A stretch of DNA of 64,000 nucleotides, taken from the NCBI GenBank assembly GCA_937911045.1, contig CALEPX010000003.1:62001-126000 (forward strand), given 5' to 3'. Position 1 is the stretch's first letter, and every line of letters begins with the position of its first letter. This DNA is from an uncultured Fretibacterium sp. GTDB taxonomy: Bacteria; Synergistota; Synergistia; Synergistales; Aminobacteriaceae. Below the pieces are notes generated by a model. It ran no database searches and was not told the origin of the DNA. It was given only the letters and a program-made list of their open reading frames with translations. Shown here piece after piece: positions 1 to 9,017 of this stretch. Made by a program: the position numbers and the translations under genes.

Positions 1-527
1 CCGCCAAATTCCCCTGATGCTGCCTGATGAGCTGCCTCATGAGATATGACTTCGCGCTGAATATTTTCGAGTTCCTGGATTTCGCGTTCTTCCTCGGAGT
101 CCTGTTCGGATTTCTGAGTTTTCAACGCGTGCTGATTCTGGTCTTTGATTCGTTCGCTGACGGTTCGGGAATTTTTATCGCGGATTTCGTCGAGTTTGGA
201 TTCGTTTGCTTCTTCCTGAGCGATTTCCCGGGTTGTAACGCCACCGCTGATACGATTCAAGTCTTCCTCGCTGCCCTTCATTGTGACGGATGCGCCGGTG
301 ATATAGCGTCTGCCGTCCGTGCCCATCGAGTAATGATAGACCGTATGAACTTGAGCGCCGCTGCCGAGTTTCGCTTTGATGCTCTGTTCCTCGGACAAGA
401 TTTCCTGTTCCTTTTGCTGTTTAGAAACGTCGGTCTCGTCGTCTTTGATATTTTCCGGGCTGTACACTCGCGAGATTTGATTCACCGGTTCAAGATAACC
501 AGCCGAAAGCATCGATGTAACCTGCAT
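1..527 (-). CDS. SprA-like putative metalloprotease catalytic-domain protein (3' part cut by window edge)
   Basis: About 175 residues are visible; the C-terminus lies beyond the window. The middle is charged and probably coiled (residues ~100-160, rich in E, K, Q). It leads into a motif HEAAHQAASGEFGG starting at residue 163, which resembles the HEQAHAAAGGQYAG signature of the SprA-related family, whose HExxH-like motif is thought to bind zinc. A GTDGRRYITGASV stretch at residues 69-81 resembles the segment that normally follows this motif, but here it comes before it. The ATG at 527 is chosen because GGAGG lies about 10 nt upstream. A TATAAT box (571-576) in the gap after holA suggests its own promoter. 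No export signal is visible. The family match is by motif only, and the substrate is unknown. Confidence 0.72.
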   Translation of the reverse strand, partial: MQVTSMLSAGYLEPVNQISRVYSPENIKDDETDVSKQQKEQEILSEEQSIKAKLGSGAQVHTVYHYSMGTDGRRYITGASVTMKGSEEDLNRISGGVTTREIAQEEANESKLDEIRDKNSRTVSERIKDQNQHALKTQKSEQDSEEEREIQELENIQREVISHEAAHQAASGEFG

Positions 528-594
528 AATCTGTGCACCTCCTTCGTAAAAAAATTTTTTACCTGTGAATATTATACATGAGTTTTACGCAATA

Positions 595-1542
595 TTAATT
601 ATTTTTCAACAGAAATTCCCAGAGCAAAATCTCAAACCCCTGCCACGATTTCGCGCCGCCAGTCTTCTCAAGATACGACAATTTCACAAGTTCCAGCATG
701 AATCTCTTGAGCGCATTTGCCCCGAAATTCTTCATTGCAGCACGAGCTTTCTTGAGCGCGTATTTTTTCCGGGTCGGGTCTGTGCCGGAAGCTTTGAGAG
801 CCAAGTCCGCAGAACTTCCAGAGAAACTCGCAATTATCAACGCAGGACGCAATCGATTCGCAAGTGCCGTCAAAATTCTCAGCAACGGCTCATTTCGCAA
901 ATAATGCAAACTCCTCGCAACGTCAAGAATATTACGCTCACAAACCCCGTCCAGAAAACTCAGCAACGCACCGCCGCCCTCATCGAACGAAAGTTTTTTC
1001 ACGTCTTCAAGCTTTATCTCACGACCGGACGCATACAACGCAAGTTTCGCAATTTCCGAACGCAATTCTTCCTGAGATTCGATACTGTCGGCGAGTAATT
1101 GCGCGGCATCAGCATTGAGCTTTAACCCGAAATTTTTCGCAAGCTCCATCAGCCATGATTGTTTTTTCCACGGAGCAATGCTCGGCTCAGACTTGATAAT
1201 CTCGATTTTGTCCGCAATCGGCTCCAGATTCTTCGCAAAACTCCCCGTGAAAATTAATATCAGCACGCAAATCGCATCGTCAGCTTCGAGAAAATTCTGC
1301 AAATCATCCGGAAATTCCCCGAGAAAATCCGCGTTCTCAATCACGATAATTTCACGTTCGGCAAAAAGTCCCGGAGAAATCGCGTTCTCGAAAATATTTC
1401 CCCAGGAACTAAACGATTTATTCTCAGAGCCTGCCTCAAATTTTCCGGTCAGCGTGTAATTCTTGCGCGTCAAATCAGCAATTTTCTCCTGTAATTGACG
1501 ACGCTGTGATTCCCCGGCTTCGATTGCGATAACGTGCGGCAT
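595..1542 (-). CDS. holA: DNA polymerase III, delta subunit
   Basis: This 315-residue protein has the length and layout of the clamp-loader delta subunit, which opens the beta sliding clamp during replication. The N-terminal part is a degenerate AAA+ fold without a functional Walker motif (LFAEREIIVIENADFL near residues 78-93). The C-terminal helical collar contains the family-type stretch FLDGVCERNILDVARSLHYLRNEP. It lies 4 nt behind leuS on the same strand. In E. coli holA is also near leuS (leuS-lptE-holA), so the linkage is an old one. It is very probably translated from the leuS transcript. Identity rests on architecture and synteny as well as sequence, because delta is poorly conserved. 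Confidence 0.87.
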   Translation of the reverse strand: MPHVIAIEAGESQRRQLQEKIADLTRKNYTLTGKFEAGSENKSFSSWGNIFENAISPGLFAEREIIVIENADFLGEFPDDLQNFLEADDAICVLILIFTGSFAKNLEPIADKIEIIKSEPSIAPWKKQSWLMELAKNFGLKLNADAAQLLADSIESQEELRSEIAKLALYASGREIKLEDVKKLSFDEGGGALLSFLDGVCERNILDVARSLHYLRNEPLLRILTALANRLRPALIIASFSGSSADLALKASGTDPTRKKYALKKARAAMKNFGANALKRFMLELVKLSYLEKTGGAKSWQGFEILLWEFLLKNN

Positions 1543-1546
1543 TGCG

Positions 1547-4036
1547 TTACTTCACGACGATATTCACGAGTTTGTCCGGAATTGTGATAATTTTCACGAT
1601 CGATTTCCCAGCGATTTTCTCCTGAACGGTTTTCTCGTCAAGAATCGATTTTTCGAGCGAATCTTTTGCAAGTCCGGCAGCACGGGCGAATTTTCCGCGA
1701 ACTTTGCCGTTAATCTGCGCAACAACCGTCACTGAATCCTGAACTAACGCTGACTCATCACAAACGCACCACGGTTCAAGACAGAGCATATTTTCATGGC
1801 CGAGCATCTCCCACAATTCTTCGGTGATATGCGGGCAGAACGGCGACAGACAATTCAGCAACACGTCAACTGCTTCACGACGCAGAAATTCGGCTTGTTC
1901 GGACTTGTCATTCAGCGAGTAAATGCTGTTCACGAGTTCCATTAATCGCGCGATCGCTGTGTTAAATTGCTTTTCGTTCTGAATATCGTTCGTAACGTCC
2001 TTAACCGTCGAATGAATCTTGCGCTTAAAATCGCGTAAATCCGGATTCTCAATCTCGTCCATGCGAATAATTTTTCCGGCGTGAGATTTCAAGACTTCGA
2101 GATTTTCTTCGACGTAACGCCAAACACGATTCAAAAACCTGAACGAGCCTTCGACACCACGTTCTGACCAGTCAAGATCGTTATTCGGCGGAGCTGCAAA
2201 TAATATGAACAATCTCGCCGTATCCGCACCGTATTTCGCAACAATTTCGTCAGGATTCACAGTGTTGCCGGCAGATTTAGACATTTTCGAGCCTTCAAGC
2301 AAAACCATGCCCTGAGTTAGCAAATTCGTGAACGGTTCGCGCGCTTTTGTGAGTCCGATGTCAGTCAGGAATTTCGCAAAGAATCTCGCGTAAATCAAGT
2401 GCAGACATGCGTGTTCAATTCCGCCGATATATTGATCAACGGGCATCCAGTATTCCACATCAGATTTTTCGAACGGAGCTTTCGTGTCACCGGGCGAGCA
2501 ATATCTGTCAAAATACCACGACGAGCAGAAGAACGTGTCCATCGTATCAGCCTCACGCCGCGCATGACCGCCGCAATTCGGACAAGTCGTTTCGAGAAAT
2601 TCCGGCAAATCCAGCAACGGGGAATAACCGACTTCTTTGACTTCGACATCTTCGGGCAATATCACGGGCAGCTGATCTTCGGGAACTGGAACTACGCCGC
2701 ATTTGTCGCAATACACGAACGGAATTGGCGTTCCCCAGTAACGTTGACGCGAAATTAACCAGTCTCTGAGCTTGAAATTAATCTCACGCTTGCAAATATT
2801 ATTTTCTTCGCCCCAATCGAGCATTTTCGTGATAGCTTCGTCAGTTTTGAGCCCGTTGAATTTGTCGGAATTGCAGACTATGCCGTTCTCTTCGAATGCG
2901 TGTGTCATCGTCGCGCCGTCAAGAATTGTGCCGTCAGCCGGATTAATAACTGGAATTATCGGGATATTATATTTCCTGCAAAAATCGAAATCTCGCTGGT
3001 CATGCGCAGGAACTCCCATAATTGCGCCCGTGCCGTAATCGATCAAGATATAATTCGCAACCCAAATCGGAATTTTTTCGCCGCTAATCGGGTGTGTGCC
3101 ATAAAACGGTGTTTTGAAACCCAATTTTTCGGCTTTTGCGTCAGAACGTTCGATTGAAGATTGTGCCGCAACTTTTTTAACGAACGCCTGTAATTTTTCG
3201 GATTCGTCCGGATTCATGCTGGCGATCATTTTGCGCACAAGTTCGTGTTCAGGAGCAAGCGCGATAAACGTTACGCCGTAAATCGTGTCAAATCTCGTTG
3301 TGAAAGCTTCGATTTTGTAATTTAACTCGGGGACATCGAACGACAATCTCGCACCTTCCGAGCGTCCGATCCAATTCGTCTGCATAATTCGCACGCGCTT
3401 GGGCCAACCCTGAAGATCTTTCTCAATATCGTCGAGCAATTCCTGAGCGTAATCCGTTATCTTGATGAACCATTGTTTGAGATTCTTTTTCGTGACGGGA
3501 TTATGACAACGCCAGCACATTCCCTCAGAAACCTGTTCATTCGCCAAAACCGTTCCGCAATGTTCGCACCAATTCACCGGAGCTTCTTTCTGGTAAACGA
3601 TGCCACGCTTGTACATTTGCAGGAAAATCCACTGATTCCACCTGTAATATTCCGGCAGACACGTAATCGCTTCACGTCGCCAATCGTAACTATAACCCAT
3701 GCGTTTGAGCTGTTTAGTCATGTAGGCGATATTTTCGAGAGTCCATTTGTGCGGCTGAGTTTTGTACTTTATCGCAGCGTTCTCAGCAGGCATTCCGAAC
3801 GAGTCAAAGCCAATCGTGTATAAAACGTTCTTGGCATTTTTGCGCAGAAATCTCGCCAACACATCTCCGATTGAATAATTTCGAATATGTCCCATGTGCA
3901 GCGCGCCGCTCGGATACGGGAACATTTCGAGGCAGAAAAATTTCTCCTTTGATGTATCTGCTTCTGAATGAAAACAGTTCGAATCTTGCCATCGAGATTG
4001 CCATTTTCTCTCGATTTTCTCAAATTCATACGGCAT
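1547..4036 (-). CDS. leuS: Leucyl-tRNA synthetase
   Basis: A class I aminoacyl-tRNA synthetase of 829 residues that charges tRNA-Leu. The HIGH motif is HMGH at residues 47-50 (GALHMGHIRNY), and KMSKS lies near residue 585 (EGSKMSKSAGNTVNP). The large insert between them contains the CP1 editing domain (GTGAIMGVPAHDQRDFDF). A cysteine-rich zinc module is visible (CEHCGT ... CWRCH), and the C-terminal anticodon-binding domain is complete. I start at the ATG giving MPYEFEKIERKW, the usual N-terminus, with GGAGG about 11 nt upstream; an upstream in-frame ATG at 4078 would add 14 unlikely residues. No T-box leader is seen upstream. holA follows after 4 nt. Confidence 0.97.
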   Translation of the reverse strand: MPYEFEKIERKWQSRWQDSNCFHSEADTSKEKFFCLEMFPYPSGALHMGHIRNYSIGDVLARFLRKNAKNVLYTIGFDSFGMPAENAAIKYKTQPHKWTLENIAYMTKQLKRMGYSYDWRREAITCLPEYYRWNQWIFLQMYKRGIVYQKEAPVNWCEHCGTVLANEQVSEGMCWRCHNPVTKKNLKQWFIKITDYAQELLDDIEKDLQGWPKRVRIMQTNWIGRSEGARLSFDVPELNYKIEAFTTRFDTIYGVTFIALAPEHELVRKMIASMNPDESEKLQAFVKKVAAQSSIERSDAKAEKLGFKTPFYGTHPISGEKIPIWVANYILIDYGTGAIMGVPAHDQRDFDFCRKYNIPIIPVINPADGTILDGATMTHAFEENGIVCNSDKFNGLKTDEAITKMLDWGEENNICKREINFKLRDWLISRQRYWGTPIPFVYCDKCGVVPVPEDQLPVILPEDVEVKEVGYSPLLDLPEFLETTCPNCGGHARREADTMDTFFCSSWYFDRYCSPGDTKAPFEKSDVEYWMPVDQYIGGIEHACLHLIYARFFAKFLTDIGLTKAREPFTNLLTQGMVLLEGSKMSKSAGNTVNPDEIVAKYGADTARLFILFAAPPNNDLDWSERGVEGSFRFLNRVWRYVEENLEVLKSHAGKIIRMDEIENPDLRDFKRKIHSTVKDVTNDIQNEKQFNTAIARLMELVNSIYSLNDKSEQAEFLRREAVDVLLNCLSPFCPHITEELWEMLGHENMLCLEPWCVCDESALVQDSVTVVAQINGKVRGKFARAAGLAKDSLEKSILDEKTVQEKIAGKSIVKIITIPDKLVNIVVK

Positions 4037-4117
4037 TAAAAATATAACCTCCGTTTGTGTAAAAATTTCGTGTTTCAAAAATTATCCGTCAAATTATATA
4101 ATAATTGTGAAAATTTT

Positions 4118-4147
4118 TTGTTCAAAATGCTAATACGGGTGTAAAAT
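4118..4147 (+). promoter_or_regulatory. Candidate sigma-70 promoter for fliE-fliF
   Basis: TTGTTC at 4118-4123 and TAAAAT at 4142-4147 are separated by 18 nt, about 105 nt upstream of fliE in the leuS/fliE divergent gap. The hexamers match the primary-sigma consensus only partly, and I do not see a clear flagellar sigma-28 pattern. This is inferred from sequence alone. Confidence 0.35.
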
Positions 4148-4252
4148 TGTAGGGATTTTGTGAGCAAGATTTTTTTTCAAGAATAACGCGATTAATTAAA
4201 TATACGAAATTTACGAGAGTACGATTACGACAGGAGGGTTTTGTAAAATCAA

Positions 4253-4654
4253 ATGGATCGCCTTATGATAGATTTTTCTGAAGTCGAAGCCGGAACAAGT
4301 TTAGCAAGTATTAAGAACACCACGAGTAATTCATACGTGAGGAATAATCGACGCATTGATTCACGTGATTACGAGAATCGCATATCAAAAACTCCGGCAA
4401 CTTTTCAAACCGAACGAACGAGTGACGCTCCGAAATTATCGTTCGAAGATATATTAACTGAATCCGTCAAAAAAGTTAATTCGCTTCAAATTCATGCTGA
4501 GAAAAAAGTTCGAGACTTGGCAATCGGTGACGTTGATGATATTTCCGAAGTTGTGCTGGCATCGTCACGGGCGGACACTGCGCTGCGATTGTTAATGGAA
4601 GTTCGCAACAAATTTCTCGATGCGTATCAGGCTTTGTCGAGAATAACCGGTTAA
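4253..4654 (+). CDS. fliE: Flagellar hook-basal body protein FliE
   Basis: A 133-residue protein whose C-terminal half is FliE-like: KLSFEDILTESVKKVNSLQ, then ASSRADTALRLLMEVRNKFLDAYQ, and the ending LSRITG, close to the family's typical end. FliE is a rod component joining the MS ring to the proximal rod in the periplasm. The N-terminus (about 55 residues, basic and Asn/Ser-rich) is longer and more variable than in short homologues. GGAGGG at 4233-4238 is 14 nt from the ATG, a long spacing, but a TAA at 4244 rules out an earlier start in frame. fliF follows after 32 nt. The usual upstream flgB-flgC are not here. Confidence 0.88.
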   Translation: MDRLMIDFSEVEAGTSLASIKNTTSNSYVRNNRRIDSRDYENRISKTPATFQTERTSDAPKLSFEDILTESVKKVNSLQIHAEKKVRDLAIGDVDDISEVVLASSRADTALRLLMEVRNKFLDAYQALSRITG

Positions 4655-4686
4655 TTTGTAATCTTGTAATCTCACGATGAAAAATT

Positions 4687-6267
4687 ATGGATACGATTAA
4701 ACGCTGGTTTGCGTCATTCCTGACGTTTTGGGCTGCCCTGAAATTATGGCAGAAAATTTCGATTATTGCCGCTGCGATTATAGTTTTGCTGGGACTTTTT
4801 GCGTTGATTTTCACGGCGGGAAGCACGACTTATGAGCCGTTATTTGCCGGACTTGAAGTTGAAGATCAAGCTGCAATAGTCGATTACTTGCGCGAAAATA
4901 ATATTCCGTACAAACTTGATCCACCTGCGAACGCGATTTTAACTCCGGGCGCGACTGTTTACGAGACCAGACTTGCACTCGCACAAATGGGTTTACCCAA
5001 AGGCGGCAGCACTGGCTTCGAAATATTCGACAATTCTAAAATGGGAATGAGCGAATTTCAACAGCGAATCGCATATATACGCGCAATCGAAGGAGAACTT
5101 GCCCGAACGATTTCGAAAATGGCTCAGATCGACAGTGCAAGAGTCAGCGTCGTAATTCCCGAACAGCGATTATTTCTCGAACAGCAGAAACCCTCAACTG
5201 CTTCAGTTTTACTCAAACTTAAGAACGGTGCGAACGTCGGAATAAATCAGGTCAGAGCGATCATTCATCTTGTTGCTCACAGCGTCGATGGATTGCAGCC
5301 GGATTCAGTCACAGTCGTTGACACGAACGGGCGAATATTATCAGACATGGTATCGGACAGCATGATAATTTACCCGCAGGACGGCAAAAGTTCCGTTACA
5401 AGTGTTCAGCGTGAACTCGAACGTCAACACGAACATGAACTCGAAAACAAAGTACGCGTAATGCTCGAACAGGTTTTCGGTCCGGGCAGCGCAGTCGTGC
5501 GTGTGAAAATCGAACTGGACTTTGACAAACGCACAAGCTCATTCGTCGAATACTCACCCAATCCCGAAACTGGCACAGGCGTTCCTCGAAGCAACGAACG
5601 TCAGGAAGAAAGTTATTCCGGTCAAGGTCAACCCGTAAACGGAAATCCGGGAACTACGACAAATATTCCGGGTTACGCGATTAACACTTCGAACGTTCAG
5701 AGCGATTACAACAAGTCAAACTCGACAACGAATTACGAAATCACAACTCGAAAGGGCGATCAGGTCGTTACACCGGGCGGTGTTCGCAGATTATCGGCTT
5801 CGGTCTTAATCGACGACAAAGAGAATTTGCTCGAAGATGAAGAACGCTTGAACGGAATCCGTGAAGTAATTTCTTCGGCAATCGGCTTTAACTCGCAGCG
5901 TGGCGACAGTTTGGTAGTTCGTGCGATGAAATTCTCGACGGCGTTTGCGGATGCTATGGCTGAGGAATTGCGTCAGGAAAGATTATGGCGGATTATTTCC
6001 GGATCAATCGCGGCATTCTTCGTGATATTATTGCTCTTGATCGCGCTTTACTGGTACGTCAAACGCAGGAATGCAAGACTTGCTGTCGAAGAAATCGAAG
6101 CTGAAGGCCGCAAAGTCCCGACGATTCAGGAAATGCTCACGTCACCGGATTTATTGGCGTTCCAGGGTGAGATGGCGGTTCTCGAAGAACAGCTCAAAGC
6201 CTACGCGAAGAATCATCCGGACGAGATTGCAACACTGGTCAACGAATGGCTCACGTCTGAGAGCTAA
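4687..6267 (+). CDS. fliF: Flagellar MS-ring protein FliF
   Basis: At 526 residues this is a full-length FliF, which forms the inner-membrane MS ring and holds the C-ring. There is a membrane segment near residues 25-45 (IIAAAIIVLLGLFALIFTAG). The YscJ/FliF ring-building region follows (YEPLFAGLEVEDQAAIVDYLRENNIPYKL; RIAYIRAIEGELARTISKM). A Gly/Asn/Ser-rich middle loop precedes a second membrane segment near residues 435-458. The C-terminal tail ends LVNEWLTSES, the kind of motif that binds FliG. Upstream ribosome binding sequence is weak. A terminator follows directly, so the usual fliG-fliH-fliI genes are not in this operon. Confidence 0.95.
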   Translation: MDTIKRWFASFLTFWAALKLWQKISIIAAAIIVLLGLFALIFTAGSTTYEPLFAGLEVEDQAAIVDYLRENNIPYKLDPPANAILTPGATVYETRLALAQMGLPKGGSTGFEIFDNSKMGMSEFQQRIAYIRAIEGELARTISKMAQIDSARVSVVIPEQRLFLEQQKPSTASVLLKLKNGANVGINQVRAIIHLVAHSVDGLQPDSVTVVDTNGRILSDMVSDSMIIYPQDGKSSVTSVQRELERQHEHELENKVRVMLEQVFGPGSAVVRVKIELDFDKRTSSFVEYSPNPETGTGVPRSNERQEESYSGQGQPVNGNPGTTTNIPGYAINTSNVQSDYNKSNSTTNYEITTRKGDQVVTPGGVRRLSASVLIDDKENLLEDEERLNGIREVISSAIGFNSQRGDSLVVRAMKFSTAFADAMAEELRQERLWRIISGSIAAFFVILLLLIALYWYVKRRNARLAVEEIEAEGRKVPTIQEMLTSPDLLAFQGEMAVLEEQLKAYAKNHPDEIATLVNEWLTSES

Positions 6268-6289
6268 GCAAAACCCCGAAATTACGCAT

Positions 6290-6331
6290 AAAAAAAGACC
6301 GTCACTCACACAAATCGAGCGGCGGTTTTTT
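6290..6331. terminator. Intrinsic terminator between convergent fliF and the channel gene
   Basis: A run of A followed by GACCG pairs with CGGT followed by a run of T across a loop of about 20 nt. It sits between the two convergent genes and would work in both directions. The stem is short and has one bulge. Confidence 0.6.
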
Positions 6332-6341
6332 GATTCGCGAA

Positions 6342-7430
6342 TTATTTTTTATATTTTTTATCTTTCACGATGCAAACGACTTTCATCGGCAGCGTTACGA
6401 TTTCACCCGGAGACGGCGCAACCTGTGAGAGCCATTCTGACGCCGGAATATCTTTGGGATTCATGCCGTTATCCGGTGGCGTGATTACTCCGACAGGCAG
6501 CGAGCCTTCAGTTCTGAAATGCGCGAACAAATCCCCGATAGTTTTTCCGCGAAATTCTCTAGGTGCATCAAATGACGCGAAACTGTGTCCCTCATCTGCC
6601 GTTGACAAAATATCGCGAATAAATGCCGAAATTCCCTCGTTATGCGTACACATCGCCGTAATATCCGCGATTAAACTGTCCGTGTAAAGAATATCATCGA
6701 CGTGTGCGTATCGTGCGTAACGTTCGTTCTCAGGGTCATGCAATTCCATCACAGTGTATACATTCGGAGTGACGGCTTCGATTGCAAGTCCCGTTAAAAT
6801 CGTGTGCGAGTCATCATTGCCGAAATTCGGGTCTCCGAGAATTATTGCCGCTCTGGCTTTCTCGATTCCGGCTTGAATTAACGCTTCTCGTTCTGACGGA
6901 TTGCCCTGAATGAAAAATATTTCTGAATTATTCAGTGCGTCCGGACGTTCACTCGCGATTAACGACATTTGACGACCAGCTGCACTTAGCTGCCTGATTA
7001 AATACGGCCCGCGACCGTTCCAACCACAGATTACTATATGACCTTCGTATTTGCACATGTTCATTCCCAAAATATCTCCTACTATTTGTTTTAATCGGCT
7101 GTCTATGAATTTCTGCATCAAGTTCGCGAAAACTACTCCCAACAACGCTACACCAATCACCGAAACGAGAAAAACAATCACTCGCCCAAGCAACGTACGC
7201 GGTGAAGTTGCAAATTCGCCCTGACCAATCAACGTGAACAAAATATCCCAGAGCGCGTCAAAATATGCCCCCTGAAATCCTCGCTCCTTCCACCAGACAA
7301 AAAACGCGCTGCCAAATACCAACACAATCGTAGCAAGTAACGAGATCCCAAGATTATGTCGAAATCTTTTCTTTGATAAATTTACACCCATCCTGACATT
7401 CTTAACCGTACTAACAAATTTGTTCGCCAT
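6342..7430 (-). CDS. Potassium-channel-like membrane protein with TrkA-N/RCK domain and an atypical pore
   Basis: This 362-residue protein has two membrane helices (about residues 26-47 and 83-105) flanking a pore loop. A cytosolic Rossmann domain (HIVICGWNGRGPYLI, residues 131-145, with the GxGxxG-like nucleotide site) and a TrkA-C-like end follow. This is the layout of two-helix K+ channels with an RCK regulator. The selectivity filter is unusual: residues 66-72 read TLIGQGE where K+ channels have TTVGYGD, so the central Tyr is Gln and the Asp is Glu. Ion selectivity therefore cannot be assumed. The gene follows rpoD after 17 nt on the same strand and ends at a terminator. Confidence 0.8.
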   Translation of the reverse strand: MANKFVSTVKNVRMGVNLSKKRFRHNLGISLLATIVLVFGSAFFVWWKERGFQGAYFDALWDILFTLIGQGEFATSPRTLLGRVIVFLVSVIGVALLGVVFANLMQKFIDSRLKQIVGDILGMNMCKYEGHIVICGWNGRGPYLIRQLSAAGRQMSLIASERPDALNNSEIFFIQGNPSEREALIQAGIEKARAAIILGDPNFGNDDSHTILTGLAIEAVTPNVYTVMELHDPENERYARYAHVDDILYTDSLIADITAMCTHNEGISAFIRDILSTADEGHSFASFDAPREFRGKTIGDLFAHFRTEGSLPVGVITPPDNGMNPKDIPASEWLSQVAPSPGEIVTLPMKVVCIVKDKKYKK

Positions 7431-7447
7431 AATTATTTCCCCGTTTT

Positions 7448-8992
7448 CTAATCCAGAAAATCTTTCAATCTGCGGCTTGGCTGGCGTAATTTTCTCAGAG
7501 CTTTTGCCTCGATTTGACGAATGCGTTCACGTGTCACGTTGAATTTCTTGCCGACTTCTTCGAGCGTGTACGAGTGTCCGTCTTCGAGACCAAATCTGTA
7601 ATGCAGAACTTCGCGCTCACGTTCGGATAAATTGCTCAGCATGTCCTCGATCTGTTCGTGTAACAAGTGACCTGCTGCTGTCTCATCAGGGCTTGGCAAA
7701 TCGTGATCCTCGATAAAATCTCCGAGCTGGCTGTCCTCTTCCTCACCGATTGGCGTCTCAAGCGAAACCGGTAATTGCGAAATTCTGCGAATCTCCTCGA
7801 CTCTTGACGGCTCAATTCCCATTCCCGCAGCAATTTCCTCATCTGTTGGCTCACGACCGAGTTGCTGCACGAGCATTCTCGACACGCGCACCATTTTGTT
7901 AATCGTCTCGACCATGTGAACGGGAACGCGAATTGTACGTGCCTGATCTGCTATTGCACGAGTTATCGCCTGACGAATCCACCATGTCGCGTACGTGCTG
8001 AACTTGAAGCCCCTGCGATAGTCAAATTTCTCGACAGCACGAATCAATCCCAAATTGCCTTCCTGAATCAAATCCAGAAAAAGCATTCCGCGCCCGATAT
8101 ATTTCTTCGCAATACTCACGACCAAGCGCAAATTCGCATCAATCAATCGCTGTTTCGCTTTAATATCGCCTTCTTCCATTTTTTGGGCGAGTTCGACTTC
8201 TTCGGCCGCTGTTAATAACGAAACTTTGCCGATCTCACGCAGATACATTCGCACCGGATCCGTCAATGGAATGTCATCGAGTTTGCCAATATCGCTCTCA
8301 AGCGACGGTATATATTCCTCGCGCGATCCCGCTGAACTTGGGAGTTTATCAATGCGATTCTTATCAACAACATCGATTCCCAATTCCTGAAGATTCGACA
8401 ATATGCTATCGAGCGTGTCCGGATCCCATGAATCCGCCGGAATATGCCGCTCAATGTCGCTATGCGTAACGAATCCCTGATCGCGTCCTTCGTTTATCAA
8501 GTCACCGAATCCAGGAGTGTCGAATTTCTCAGCAACGTCTTCAGTATCATCATCATCGCCAACGTCATCTTCGTCGAAATTATCCGGTTCAGGCGTGTCA
8601 AAAACAGAGCCAAAATCCGAATCCGAATCCTGATTCATTCTCGCCTCAATATCCGAATCTGGCTCAATTTTCTCGTGCAATTCTTCGCTGAGATTTAAGT
8701 CTGCATTTTTCTTTTTGCGTCCGGGTTTCTTTTTGATCTTGGGTTCAGTTGGCGTAGAATCTTCGGATTTCTTTATGGATTTCCCGGGTTTTCTGCCGCG
8801 CTTCTTCGGAATTTTCACTGGTTCAGCTGGTTCGACTGGTTCGACTGGTTCGATTGCATCAGCCGGTTTGACTGGTTTGACTGGTTTGACTAGTTTGACT
8901 AGTTCAACTGGTTCAGCTGATTCGACTGGTTCGATTGGTTTGATCTCATTAACTTGCTCAACTTGTTCAACTTGCTTTTTTCTTCGTGCCAA
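7448..8992 (-). CDS. rpoD: RNA polymerase primary sigma factor (sigma-70)
   Basis: The C-terminal ~300 residues carry all primary-sigma regions: 1.2 (DPVRMYLREIGKVSLL), 2 (NLRLVVSIAKKYIGRGMLFLDLIQEG then TYATWWIRQAI), 3 (RVPVHMVETINK) and 4 (EREREVLHYRFGLED then VTRERIRQIEAKALRKLR). Region 1.1 is also present. The first ~75 residues are a low-complexity tract of VEPVEPVKPV-type repeats followed by a basic KKRGRKPGK stretch, which is not usual for RpoD. I choose the TTG at 8992 because GGAGGAGG lies 7-8 nt upstream; an alternative TTG at 9025 overlaps the previous gene's stop. It is the third gene of a cheV-led run, not linked to dnaG in this window. Confidence 0.95.
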   Translation of the reverse strand: MARRKKQVEQVEQVNEIKPIEPVESAEPVELVKLVKPVKPVKPADAIEPVEPVEPAEPVKIPKKRGRKPGKSIKKSEDSTPTEPKIKKKPGRKKKNADLNLSEELHEKIEPDSDIEARMNQDSDSDFGSVFDTPEPDNFDEDDVGDDDDTEDVAEKFDTPGFGDLINEGRDQGFVTHSDIERHIPADSWDPDTLDSILSNLQELGIDVVDKNRIDKLPSSAGSREEYIPSLESDIGKLDDIPLTDPVRMYLREIGKVSLLTAAEEVELAQKMEEGDIKAKQRLIDANLRLVVSIAKKYIGRGMLFLDLIQEGNLGLIRAVEKFDYRRGFKFSTYATWWIRQAITRAIADQARTIRVPVHMVETINKMVRVSRMLVQQLGREPTDEEIAAGMGIEPSRVEEIRRISQLPVSLETPIGEEEDSQLGDFIEDHDLPSPDETAAGHLLHEQIEDMLSNLSEREREVLHYRFGLEDGHSYTLEEVGKKFNVTRERIRQIEAKALRKLRQPSRRLKDFLD

Positions 8993-9017
8993 ATTAAGCT
9001 CCTCCTCCTTCACTTCT

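Noticed and set aside
27..581. A 184-codon open frame on the plus strand at the window start
   Set aside because: It is the antisense shadow of the SprA-like gene, which has a good ribosome site and a family motif on the minus strand.
4037..4252. A T-box or other leader upstream of leuS
   Set aside because: The gap is A/T-rich with no T-box motif or stem structure I can support.
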